Shown here: positions 1 to 7,015 of the stretch, piece by piece
How positions within the stretch are numbered: the first letter of the stretch is position 1
How the letters are laid out: the number at the start of each line of letters is the position of its first letter
Assembly (NCBI GenBank): GCA_016874895.1
Contig: VGSX01000147.1
Coordinates: 1 to 8,154, forward strand
Source: Deltaproteobacteria bacterium
GTDB lineage: Bacteria; Desulfobacterota; Desulfobaccia; Desulfobaccales; Desulfobaccaceae
Direction: 5' to 3'
Length of the DNA stretch: 8,154 nt
Notes under the pieces: generated by a model
Told to the model about the DNA's origin: nothing
Seen by the model: the letters and a program-made list of their open reading frames with translations, nothing else
The model's database searches: none
Program-made: the position numbers and the translations under genes

Positions 1-494
1 TCACGGCAGAGAAACCGGCCTTCGCAGTCAGGTTCCCTGAGTGAAACATCATTAATCAGATGGGAAGACTCACCCAAAGAAAGACCACCATATCTTTGAA
101 TCTCTCCCCGGTGTGCAGGGGTGAGTGAAATTCTAACCTTCTCCACCAGGGAGGCTTGCGCTTCTCCATCGTGAATCCAGACCCACAGTTTGAGCCAGAG
201 CAGGAGATCCTGATAATCCGGGCGTCGGAAGGTAAAGGGGTCAACAACTTTGCTGGCGCTGAACCGCCTGAACTTGCGCAAGACTCGTGATTGTTTCGGC
301 TCTCCCTCTAAAGCCAAGGCCATATGCACTCCAGCATATTTACCTTTCTGCTGCCAATCCACCCCCGCCAAAGACAATAACATCCCATATACGGTGGAAG
401 GCGGAGGAAAGGGATAAGTGTCCTGATATTCCCTGGACCAATGAGGCCTGAAGGCGCATACCGGGACCTCCACGAACAGGCAGAGCGTTTCCAT
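1..494 (-). CDS. cas5: Cas5 (DevS/Cmx5-like), 3' end beyond the window
   Basis: Cas5 is the Cascade subunit that caps the 5' handle of the crRNA and contacts Cas8 and the first Cas7. The frame is open from the ATG at 494 to the left edge (164 codons plus two bases) and is cut by the window, so the C-terminus is missing; the family usually has a little over 200 residues. The N-terminus METLCLFVEVPVCAFR, then YPFPPPSTVYGMLLSL at residues 27-42 and VLRKFRRF near 71-78, match the Cas5 N-terminal RAMP fold, in which a first beta strand is followed by a proline-rich turn and a STVYG-type helix. The start lies 17 bases past the cas7 stop and has GGAG about 8 bases upstream. It is the last visible gene of the operon. 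A 63-codon reading frame at 56-247 on the same strand is only a shadow of this gene. The DevS-like subfamily is my judgement from sequence feel, while Cas5 itself is fairly secure. Confidence 0.88.
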   Translation of the reverse strand, partial: METLCLFVEVPVCAFRPHWSREYQDTYPFPPPSTVYGMLLSLAGVDWQQKGKYAGVHMALALEGEPKQSRVLRKFRRFSASKVVDPFTFRRPDYQDLLLWLKLWVWIHDGEAQASLVEKVRISLTPAHRGEIQRYGGLSLGESSHLINDVSLREPDCEGRFLCR

Positions 495-511
495 ATGCCT
501 ACTCCAATTCT

Positions 512-1408
512 CTATCGGGGATTCAAATCATCATCTGTAACCCGCCCTATGAGGTCGTGGATCGCTTGTTTGACTCCCGGCTTAGGCTTAATATTTGCCT
601 CTCCCAGTTCTGGAAGATCCAGAGAGGTCCCGATGATAAGTTCTTCCGGCAGGATATCCCCGCTTTTGAGCCGGGTGAGCAACTGACGCAAGCTGATCCG
701 CCCCTTATCGTCCTGTTCAAAGCAGTAAAGGATGCGGGGAGCCGGGTCATCGGTCCAGCGAAGAATGATGGCCTCAGGCGAGTAATCGCTAAGATAACGT
801 GCGTGATTTCCCCCCACCCGGCGCAAATTAAGAAAACCTTCCAAAAGCCACTGGAGACGTTTCCTTTTTTCCTCCGCAGAAAGATTATCCTGGTTGCCAT
901 TCCCCTCCCGTCCCAGGGAGGCCGGGGTCAGGGCGAACCCGAACTGGTAACGTGTATGATGAACTTCAACGGCATAGGGTATGGGATTTTTATGAGAAAC
1001 ACCGGCATTACTGCCAGGACTGGCGAAATTCTGCATGATTTCCCCCCGCCAGGGAGTGGTGGAGATGGCCCGAGTAATTTCGAGTATGCCTCTTCTGCTC
1101 AAGGTCTCCTTGGTTGCGTGCATATATCCCAGGGCATCGTCGTCCAAATGCTTATGCCAGTGGGTAAAGGTTTTGTCTTGAATTTTGCATTCCTGATGAT
1201 CCAGGTGGATGCGGTTCAGGGGAAGCTTCTGCATCTGCCAGCCTTCTCGGAGAGCATAGCGGATGGACTCCGCCGATACTGTGGTGTATAGGTCTCCATC
1301 TTGGCCCAGAACCTTTTGCAAGGTGGTGGCGGTGCCTTCATTTTCCCCCCGGTTGTTGGCATAGATTCCCTGATGGGTGAGGACCATGCCGAACAGATGT
1401 TTACTCAT
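512..1408 (-). CDS. cas7: Cas7 backbone subunit of Cascade (DevR/Cst2-like)
   Basis: This 298-residue protein is the repeated backbone subunit that binds the crRNA spacer along its length. The N-terminus has the family hallmarks: LFGMVLT at residues 5-11, GIYANNRGENEGT at 14-26 (the NRG-E-EGT loop typical of DevR/Cst2-type Cas7), and TTVSAESIRYALREGWQ at 42-58. An RRGILEITRA segment in the middle also fits the RAMP fold. The length is normal for the family. The ATG at 1408 overlaps the cas8 stop in the arrangement ATGAGTAA (8 bases) and has GGAGGG about 9 bases upstream, which indicates translational coupling with high output, as expected for the most abundant Cascade subunit. The opposite-strand frame at 557-1291 is open for 244 codons but lacks any protein-family signal and is a shadow. 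What is seen: motifs and spacing. What is inferred: the role in this particular complex. Confidence 0.92.
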   Translation of the reverse strand: MSKHLFGMVLTHQGIYANNRGENEGTATTLQKVLGQDGDLYTTVSAESIRYALREGWQMQKLPLNRIHLDHQECKIQDKTFTHWHKHLDDDALGYMHATKETLSRRGILEITRAISTTPWRGEIMQNFASPGSNAGVSHKNPIPYAVEVHHTRYQFGFALTPASLGREGNGNQDNLSAEEKRKRLQWLLEGFLNLRRVGGNHARYLSDYSPEAIILRWTDDPAPRILYCFEQDDKGRISLRQLLTRLKSGDILPEELIIGTSLDLPELGEANIKPKPGVKQAIHDLIGRVTDDDLNPR

Positions 1409-3125
1409 GGGCTTTTCCCTCCTCTTTTCCTTCGCTCTTTGCCAGGCGTTTATCGGTAAAAGTCACCAGGGCCAGCAGGGCTAGGTCACGCGCCTTCTTC
1501 CAGTCATACGGATGATTGAGAAATCCCCAGATGGCCTCCTTTTTTTCGGTTAGCTCCTTACTGCCGCCGCCTCCGGCAAGAAATTCCACGATGGTTTTCC
1601 GGTTTGAATCCAGGGTCTTGGCTCTCATCAGGTCACGCCGGATTTTTTCCACCCGGTTCTCCCAGCGCTCTCGCAAGTCTCTGGCCCCACCCCGGGAAAG
1701 TCCTTCCACCTCTCTGGTTAAAACGTTACGCAAGGTCTGGTGGTAGATGGCAAAGAAAGCCTGCTCCTCAAGGCTGTCCCACATAGCTTGTTCCTTTACA
1801 AGGTCCATCAATGCCCTCCAATCCCGTTTTTGCAGATTGCTAAACCATAGCCGTTCGGTGGAAATGTTATCTTTAAGTCTTTTACGTTGGTCTTCCACCT
1901 CATCGACTTGCCATGCCGGCGGCCAGGCCAGTTCTCGGTACCATGGCAGGTTGTTAACCAGGTTCTCGGCAATGCGGCCTCTGGCCGTGGGTTGGCGAAT
2001 CCAGTGCGTGGGTGTTATTTCACTGTTATCATCGGTTCTTTCCTCCTCTTTTAGTTTCCGTGGTTCAAAGACATTAGACATGATTTTCATCAAAATACGA
2101 TAACGATTTATGGAGATGTCTGTTGGATTTAACCTCAAGATTTTCTTTCGTATTTTTGTTGTTACTGTGGGCATTGCAGAGTAATAATCGGTAACTCCCA
2201 TGGCTACGACATTAATCTCCGTTACTGAAAATTTCCTTTGCAAAGCCCGGCCGGCATATGCCACTGCAAACCGGAACCCGGCGTCTTCCAATCCCTGAAC
2301 TTGAATGTCATCAAAACGGTTCTGCAGGCTTACTTGCATTTCCCCATATCTCGACAAAATGTCATTTAAAGAAGTTATCTCGGGCACAACGAAGGCCCAG
2401 TTCTCCCGCATCCTTTTCTTGGCTTTGGTTTTGGGCAGCTTCATGTAGAAACAGGCGATCGGGGCGAAGAGGAGCAGCAGGGCCTTCTCCGTGGTTGCCG
2501 TCCAGGCCGCGTCCGTGTCATATCGGGGAGCTGACCCCGGATGTATCCATCCCGCCAGAGAGATCTCCCGGTAATCTCCTTGCCTGGTTAAAGGGTCGAT
2601 CTCTTTCAGTACCCTGATTTGTCTGACCGTTTGGCCCTGCTTTATAGGCCTGTATCTAATACTCAGGGTTTTGGTTGGGTCAGAAACATCTAAAGGAACT
2701 AATATTGAGGTTTGGTCTTCCAGGGCTGGCCTTAATTGCCCGGTATATTGCAGGAAGGTTGCCACTATCCCTGAATGTGTTGGGATCCGCAGGAAATGAT
2801 GCTCTCTGGTATCCAGATCACGGTGAAGGCCGGGCAGATAATAAACCCCTTCCTTTATCTGCCAGGCCCACTCCACCAGTTTGGCCAAGGCAGGCAAATC
2901 TTCGCCCGCCCACCACAGTTTCACGGATTGGTCCGACAACTCCCAGCTTAAAATACGCTGGAGTTCTTGGGCCTGGGAGTCGCCCTGGGCGGCCCACTTC
3001 TCAGCCGCGGTCAGGGATAAATACAAACCCGCCAGCCCGGCCCGTTCCAAAACGCCCATTCCCTCATCGGTCAAGAACCATTGCACCTTTGGCGCTAGAT
3101 TATCTGCCATCCCTGTTTTCTCCAT
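1401..3125 (-). CDS. cas8: Cas8 large subunit of Cascade (Cmx/DevT-like)
   Basis: Cas8 is the large Cascade subunit that recognises the PAM and recruits Cas3. The product is 574 residues long, within the usual Cas8 range. The N-terminus carries MGVLERAGLAGLYLSL at about residues 23-38, characteristic of Cas8a1/Cmx-type large subunits. A later block around 225-250 (FYMKLPKTKAKKRMRENW, then AFVVPEI) is basic and fits a nucleic-acid-facing surface. Position between cas3 and cas7 is exactly the devT position. No catalytic motif is expected or seen. Two starts are possible. ATG 3125 has a G-run (AAGGGGGG) 4-9 bases upstream; ATG 3110 (Met6) has GGAG 9 bases upstream. They overlap the cas3 end by 31 or 16 bases. 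DNA coding for about residues 250-365 is visibly more AT-rich than the flanks. The precise Cas8 subfamily (Cas8a1/Cmx1 versus Cmx8 versus a Cas8b type) is uncertain without a profile search. Confidence 0.82.
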   Translation of the reverse strand: MEKTGMADNLAPKVQWFLTDEGMGVLERAGLAGLYLSLTAAEKWAAQGDSQAQELQRILSWELSDQSVKLWWAGEDLPALAKLVEWAWQIKEGVYYLPGLHRDLDTREHHFLRIPTHSGIVATFLQYTGQLRPALEDQTSILVPLDVSDPTKTLSIRYRPIKQGQTVRQIRVLKEIDPLTRQGDYREISLAGWIHPGSAPRYDTDAAWTATTEKALLLLFAPIACFYMKLPKTKAKKRMRENWAFVVPEITSLNDILSRYGEMQVSLQNRFDDIQVQGLEDAGFRFAVAYAGRALQRKFSVTEINVVAMGVTDYYSAMPTVTTKIRKKILRLNPTDISINRYRILMKIMSNVFEPRKLKEEERTDDNSEITPTHWIRQPTARGRIAENLVNNLPWYRELAWPPAWQVDEVEDQRKRLKDNISTERLWFSNLQKRDWRALMDLVKEQAMWDSLEEQAFFAIYHQTLRNVLTREVEGLSRGGARDLRERWENRVEKIRRDLMRAKTLDSNRKTIVEFLAGGGGSKELTEKKEAIWGFLNHPYDWKKARDLALLALVTFTDKRLAKSEGKEEGKAHE

Positions 3126-5443
3126 TTTGCCCCCCTTACCAAATCGTATTCGATGATGTCCTCTCCGGCCACCGGATAGCCCCCCAGGCGTTCAGAAACC
3201 ATGAACTGCGGATAAAAGTACATGGGGATAGTCCAGGCGGCCACATTGTGACAATTGGGTTTCTGTCCACGATTTTTCAATTCGTTTTGGATTTCGGGAA
3301 GGTCTTGCCTCAAGATGACGGTTACGGAAGCATCGCCTTCCCGTAGCGGACGCTGGTTGCTCTGCCAGACCTTATCCTGGACTCCATCCAGCCAGGCCGA
3401 ATGAGTCTTGATTTCTTCGGACACCTGGACTTTTTCCAAAGCCGCGGCCAGATGGCCCTGGCTTAAAGGTTTATCAACCAGGGCGGAGAGGGCCTGTTTC
3501 GCCAGAACCAGTTCCTGCCGCCGGTATGGGCGGTTTTCCGGGCAAGAAAAATCGTAGACCAGAGATAAACATGGAGGGGAATTTTCCTTGGGGTAGCGGT
3601 TAAGCCTCCCCAAACGTTGTATCAAAGCAGGGAAGGGAGCCAGGGGCGTGACCATCAAATCGGCGCTGATATCCAAAGACATTTCACATACCTGGGTGCT
3701 GACCACCAGTGCCGGGCCTTTCTGACGGAACTGTTTGATGGCCTTTTCTTGTAAATGCACCCGATCCCTGTAGCGGAAACGGCTGTGATAAAGAACCGGC
3801 GATACAGGCAGGTCCATGGATAGAGCATGGTCGTAAGCCGCCACTGCATCAGCCACGGTATTGCAGACCCAGAGCACCTTTCCCCGGTTTTGCAAGATTT
3901 GTGTCACCGTGGCCCAGCAGTCTTCCGGCCCCTGGCACCACTGTAATTGGTAGCGCTCCAGGTTTTCCAATTCCTGGTCCCCTGTTATTGGGTCACCCAG
4001 CCGTTCTCCCAAAGTTTCTTGCAAGAGCTTTAGGCGATTTTCGGGAATAGAGGCGCTCATGAGCAAAACGGGAGCCTCATTGAAAGTCTTTAAAAATCTC
4101 AACAATGCCCCAAAAAGCTTGGCATCATAATTATGAATCTCGTCGAAGACGAAGGCCCCGGAGGCTATGGCGGGAAAACTGTACAGAGGCAGGCGTTGGT
4201 TTTGCATTATCCCCAATACGGTGTCCACGGTGCAGGCGATGACCTGCTGGGGCCAGGCTTTTAATGACTCCAACCGCTGGTTTTCTTCCCAAAGGTCCTC
4301 TTCCGCGGTTCCCAGCATCCTTTCCAGGTCCACCTGGGCACGCCCGTGCAGGAGAGATCGCTCCATGGTGCTTTGGGCCAACAGGTAATCTTCAAATCCC
4401 GCCGAAGCCGTCCCGGTGGTGGGATAGCAGAAAAACAGTTTCTTGCCCACGGCCCGGTGCTTGGCCCAGGAATAAGCGGCCACCGTTTTGCCGCTGCCGC
4501 AGCCGGCAATAGTCAGAGTCACCGGCGCGGTGCTTTCTGTCACCAACTTTTGAAAATAGCGCAAACTTATGCCGCCAAGTTTATCTTTGATGACTTTGTC
4601 CAGCTCTTCCGGCGACAAGGTCTGTTGCAAAGCTGCTTCAATCCAACCCGATGGGTCGGTTGGTTCTGTGGTCAAGGCCGATCCGGCTACGTCGGCCGCG
4701 ATCACCACCGCTTTAGCCAATGACAGGGCCATTTTTTCCTCAACGGAAAGTTGAGCAGACCTCTGATCGGAATCATCAACATAATCCTCGACCATTATTG
4801 TGAGGTTCTGAGCATTAAGGTCATCATCTTCATCAAGGGGAATAATTACATCCTGTAGCTCCGGAACCTTTATTTTGGAGGAAGCAAAACAAGCCACCAT
4901 TTCAACGATTTCTTTAACATCTGGATGCGATCCCCAAAATATGAATTCTCTCGGCGTTCCCTGAACCCTAACCAATCTATCCGTTTCTTTTCTAAGGTAT
5001 GGCTGATCCAGGTGGAGCTTGAGATGGTGTCCTCCAGCAACCCAACTTACCATCCAAAGGAAATGCCTTCCATTGTTGTTAAAAACTTCTTGAGCCCAGT
5101 CTTTAATGGGGTTATCAAGATAAGCAATGATTAAAGCACTCAATATTTCATGGCGAACCGGATGTATTTTATTCCAATAATCTCTTTCTCTCCGCAACAT
5201 TCCTTGGAATATGTTGGTCGCTTTTCCCAGATCATGAAAAATGGCTCCCATCAATGCCAGTTGTTGAAATAAATCGAAGCCTTCCCGATGCTTTTGAAAG
5301 CCATGGGAATTCTCTACGGCGGCTATTATCTTCTTAGCCGCATTTAAAACCTGCCTGGTGTGGCCCGGCAACGATTCCCACGGCTTAGCAGTGGTTTGAC
5401 TGTTATCAGGGCTTTTCGCCAGCAATTCCTGAGGCTTTATCAT
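3095..5443 (-). CDS. cas3: Cas3 HD nuclease-helicase
   Basis: Cas3 is the 3'-5' helicase and ssDNA nuclease that degrades DNA unwound by Cascade. With the ATG at 5443 the protein has 782 residues. The N-terminal HD domain looks complete: GHT at 27-29, FHDLGK at 69-74, HPVRHE at 94-99, GGHH at 137-140 and AADVAGSA at 249-256. The helicase half has Walker A GCGSGKT (314-320), DEIH (434-437), SAS (463-465), a QVCEMSLDISAD block near 584-595, and motif VI QRLGRLNR (609-616). All catalytic residues appear intact, so an active enzyme is predicted. An acidic stretch at about 203-226 (PLDEDDD, then EDYVDDSD) precedes the last HD aspartate. I chose ATG 5443 over the upstream in-frame GTG 5461 because GGAGAG sits about 5-10 bases before it. 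The gene starts inside cas6 (38-base overlap) and ends inside cas8. HD and helicase are fused in one chain, as in most type I systems. Confidence 0.96.
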   Translation of the reverse strand: MIKPQELLAKSPDNSQTTAKPWESLPGHTRQVLNAAKKIIAAVENSHGFQKHREGFDLFQQLALMGAIFHDLGKATNIFQGMLRRERDYWNKIHPVRHEILSALIIAYLDNPIKDWAQEVFNNNGRHFLWMVSWVAGGHHLKLHLDQPYLRKETDRLVRVQGTPREFIFWGSHPDVKEIVEMVACFASSKIKVPELQDVIIPLDEDDDLNAQNLTIMVEDYVDDSDQRSAQLSVEEKMALSLAKAVVIAADVAGSALTTEPTDPSGWIEAALQQTLSPEELDKVIKDKLGGISLRYFQKLVTESTAPVTLTIAGCGSGKTVAAYSWAKHRAVGKKLFFCYPTTGTASAGFEDYLLAQSTMERSLLHGRAQVDLERMLGTAEEDLWEENQRLESLKAWPQQVIACTVDTVLGIMQNQRLPLYSFPAIASGAFVFDEIHNYDAKLFGALLRFLKTFNEAPVLLMSASIPENRLKLLQETLGERLGDPITGDQELENLERYQLQWCQGPEDCWATVTQILQNRGKVLWVCNTVADAVAAYDHALSMDLPVSPVLYHSRFRYRDRVHLQEKAIKQFRQKGPALVVSTQVCEMSLDISADLMVTPLAPFPALIQRLGRLNRYPKENSPPCLSLVYDFSCPENRPYRRQELVLAKQALSALVDKPLSQGHLAAALEKVQVSEEIKTHSAWLDGVQDKVWQSNQRPLREGDASVTVILRQDLPEIQNELKNRGQKPNCHNVAAWTIPMYFYPQFMVSERLGGYPVAGEDIIEYDLVRGAKWRKQGWQII

Positions 5444-6050
5444 AAAAACTCTCCGGCTCACTTTTTACTACCTCAAAAAAGCCGCAACCCATTTTGCGGC
5501 GGCCGCCCAGGCCCTGTTCCTGCAAGCGAATGGATTCGGCCGCGGTTAACTCCGAGACCAGGACTCCGTAGCCCACCACCTGCTTGCCGTGCACCTGGAA
5601 GGTTCGGCGCTTGCCGATGGTCAGTCGCCCCTTGAGCTCCAGCCGCACCATCTGGCTCCTTACTTCAGCTTCAAACCGCTCCTGGTCCTGGCAATTTCTT
5701 GTGGTCACCAAAGGCGAATACAGGGCCGCCGCCGGGATTAAGGCCCTGGGGTGCGGCACCCCGACTCTCAAGTCGTTTCCCAAAACTTCCAGTTTTTTCC
5801 CGGCCAGACCGAGGTATTGCCCGACTTTGTTTATCGGCAGCCGCAAGACCAGCTCGGAGGCTGGTGAAATATCCAGCAGGCCATTGCCGACATAACGCCC
5901 ACGCACTAGTTTCAGGCCAATCTCCCGGTCCTCATGGATAACCGGCAACACCCGGCTGATGGCCCCGTAAAGGGCGTAACCATGATCTACTTGAAGCAGC
6001 TTACCCAGAACCGGAAAGCTCAAATCCACCTTGGGTTCGAAGCCAGCCAT
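5406..6050 (-). CDS. cas6: Cas6 crRNA-processing endoribonuclease (Cmx6-like)
   Basis: Cas6 cuts the pre-crRNA within its repeats. The predicted product has 214 residues. DLSFPVLGK at residues 9-17 followed by DHGYALYGAISR (22-33) matches the N-terminal strand and first helix of the MYXAN-type Cas6/Cmx6 family; His23 is a candidate catalytic or RNA-contacting histidine, though this is inference. The C-terminal GLGGRRKMGCGFF (180-192) is the glycine-rich loop diagnostic of Cas6/RAMP proteins. The reading frame is open further upstream, with in-frame starts TTG 6083, ATG 6062 and ATG 6056. I prefer ATG 6050 because GGAG lies 6 bases before it, and the conserved fold begins right after this start. 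This is the promoter-proximal gene of the operon, and its end overlaps cas3. The family is usually slightly over 200 residues, so the length is normal. Confidence 0.87.
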   Translation of the reverse strand: MAGFEPKVDLSFPVLGKLLQVDHGYALYGAISRVLPVIHEDREIGLKLVRGRYVGNGLLDISPASELVLRLPINKVGQYLGLAGKKLEVLGNDLRVGVPHPRALIPAAALYSPLVTTRNCQDQERFEAEVRSQMVRLELKGRLTIGKRRTFQVHGKQVVGYGVLVSELTAAESIRLQEQGLGGRRKMGCGFFEVVKSEPESFYDKASGIAGEKP

Positions 6051-6094
6051 TCTCATCTCCATATGATAAGTTATAAATTCCAACTGGATAGTTC

Positions 6095-6171
6095 AGGCAA
6101 GCACTCCTGAGAAGATGGGATCAGGAGGGGATGACCAGGAGGAAGAATTTTAGTTTTTTTCGTGCTTGCCT
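6095..6171 (-). promoter_or_regulatory. Nested inverted repeat in the predicted cas leader
   Basis: AGGCAAGCAC at 6095-6104 and GTGCTTGCCT at 6162-6171 form a perfect 10-bp inverted repeat. Directly inside the left arm, CTCCTGA (6104-6110) pairs with TCAGGAG (6121-6127) around a 10-base loop. The structure sits 45-120 bases upstream of the chosen cas6 start, so it could fold in the 5' leader RNA or act as a DNA operator or cruciform. The repeats are plain in the sequence; a regulatory role is inference. It could also be a footprint of a lost small element. Confidence 0.5.
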
Positions 6172-6259
6172 ACTAATGCAGATTTCTCAAAAGGACTCTT
6201 GGCCAAAGGAAAACTTCTAAGAGATCGTCTTATTGAAATAAAATCTTCTCTCAGAAGGC

Positions 6260-6289
6260 AGAATACCACAAATTTGAGGAAACATTCAA
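6260..6289 (-). promoter_or_regulatory. Weak candidate promoter for the cas operon
   Basis: On the minus strand TTGAAT (6289-6284) is followed after 18 bases by TATTCT (6265-6260), each four of six matches to the sigma-70 consensus. Initiation here would give a leader of about 200 bases containing the nested inverted repeat at 6095-6171. This is the best pair I found between 6090 and 6480 but it is weak, and the region is AT-rich enough for chance matches. Confidence 0.22.
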
Positions 6290-6563
6290 ATACCAAGTAC
6301 TAAATCAAATTCTAATACATCCGGTGAAATTGGTTCCCTCCCTAGATCAGGTTAGTTTAAGGCTGATATAAGAAGCAATAGGTCGGTCCCTATGCCGAAA
6401 TAGCCCAACTGGAGAACCCAGCATCTATGAACTCTCTCCCAAGCCGGAAAGTAAGAGGTCTTTTTTGTTGCTGAATAAATGAAAAATTGAAAAAATCTCC
6501 AGGCCGATCATATTAACCAGGGGGGGTAGGAGTCCCGTCTCCGGGTTTCCTTTTTAGGCCGCG

Positions 6564-6754
6564 AAGAGGGGGACAGTATAGTGGCCGGGCTGGGGCCGGT
6601 GGACCAGGGTAAGGGGCCAGGGCAGCAGGGGCCAACACCGGGCAGCGGCAGGGCAAGGGCGAGGTGGATCAGGTCCGGGAGCACAGATTGATTTGCTCAC
6701 GGGAAGTGGCTACACTCTAACCTGTTTCGATTTTTGCTTACAAGAGGGGGACAG
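6564..6754 (+). repeat. 13-bp direct repeat AAGAGGGGGACAG, two copies
   Basis: The 13-mer AAGAGGGGGACAG occurs at 6564-6576 and again at 6742-6754, 178 bases apart and in the same orientation. Between the copies lies the G-rich block. It could mark the ends of a small inserted segment or two copies of a dispersed genomic repeat. Only the identity of the copies is directly seen. Confidence 0.5.
6607..6631 (+). other. G-quadruplex-type motif in a G-rich block
   Basis: Four G-runs, GGG (6607-6609), GGGG (6613-6616), GGG (6620-6622) and GGGG (6628-6631), are separated by loops of 3, 3 and 5 bases, which meets the usual G3+N1-7 rule. More G-runs lie on both sides, including 6587-6589, 6592-6595, 6640-6642, 6651-6653 and 6657-6659. 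Folding on the plus strand is predicted, with no direct evidence of function. Confidence 0.45.
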
Positions 6755-6852
6755 GAGAAGAAAGCGGCAGTGGGCAGGCAATGAATGGTTGGAAAGTGTT
6801 AGACACAGGGGTCAAGCCCGGAGGCCGGGATGGTTTTGGTCCATTGAAATGC

Positions 6853-6888
6853 TGGGCCAGGGGTGCCGAAGGCAATTCCCCTGGCCCA
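6853..6888. repeat. Strong hairpin with 11-bp perfect stem
   Basis: TGGGCCAGGGG (6853-6863) pairs perfectly with CCCCTGGCCCA (6878-6888). Inside, TGCC (6864-6867) pairs with GGCA (6871-6874) around GAA, leaving a three-base ATT bulge, so nearly the whole 36 bases fold. No T-run follows on the plus strand (GTTTACC comes next) and none on the minus strand, so it is not a standard intrinsic terminator. It could be a REP-like palindrome, the remains of a terminator, or a recombination-site structure. Confidence 0.6.
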
Positions 6889-6890
6889 TC

Positions 6891-6908
6891 GTTTACCAAA
6901 TGTTTACC
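6891..6908 (+). repeat. Phased direct repeat GTTTACC x2 (possible integrase arm site)
   Basis: GTTTACC occurs at 6891-6897 and 6902-6908, separated by AAAT, so the period is 11 bases, about one helical turn. Paired short direct repeats of this form are often found near tRNA or tmRNA attachment sites of tyrosine integrases, where they can be arm-type binding sites. This pair is about 135 bases left of the tmRNA 3' fragment. The repeat is certain; its role is inferred. Confidence 0.45.
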
Positions 6909-6943
6909 ATTCACCCCTTGATAGGGATATTTTTAGGACGGTT

Positions 6944-6967
6944 CCATTATAATGGTTATACACCATT
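6944..6967. promoter_or_regulatory. Small palindrome cluster, possible operator
   Basis: CCATTATAATGG (6944-6955) is a perfect 12-bp palindrome. Its right half continues as AATGGT (6951-6956), which pairs with ACCATT (6962-6967) across a five-base spacer. Three alternating half-sites in 24 bases resemble a repressor operator. TATAAT is contained in it at 6948-6953, but no good -35 lies 16-18 bases upstream, and no gene start follows. Function is unknown. Confidence 0.25.
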
Positions 6968-7015
6968 TTTATAGCAAATCCAGCAAAGTGTGATTGTGCC
7001 TACATCTCATAAGAA

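Noticed and set aside
557..1291. Plus-strand open frame of 244 codons
   Set aside because: It lies fully inside cas7 on the opposite strand, has no family signal, and the minus-strand product is a clear Cas7.
2675..3346. Plus-strand open frame of 223 codons
   Set aside because: Antisense to cas8 and cas3, proline- and arginine-rich in the way shadow frames are.
6050..6083. Longer cas6 starting at TTG 6083, ATG 6062 or ATG 6056
   Set aside because: None has a well-placed Shine-Dalgarno, whereas ATG 6050 has GGAG six bases upstream and begins just before the conserved fold.
6347..6424. 25-codon minus-strand frame upstream of cas6 as a devI-like leader peptide
   Set aside because: The ATG has only a distant G-rich stretch before it, and the product shows no similarity that I can see to anything; size alone is not evidence.
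6693..6974. Plus-strand frame of 93 codons in the gene-free stretch
   Set aside because: No good start or ribosome-binding site, no recognisable domain, and it runs through the strong hairpin at 6853-6888 and the direct repeats.
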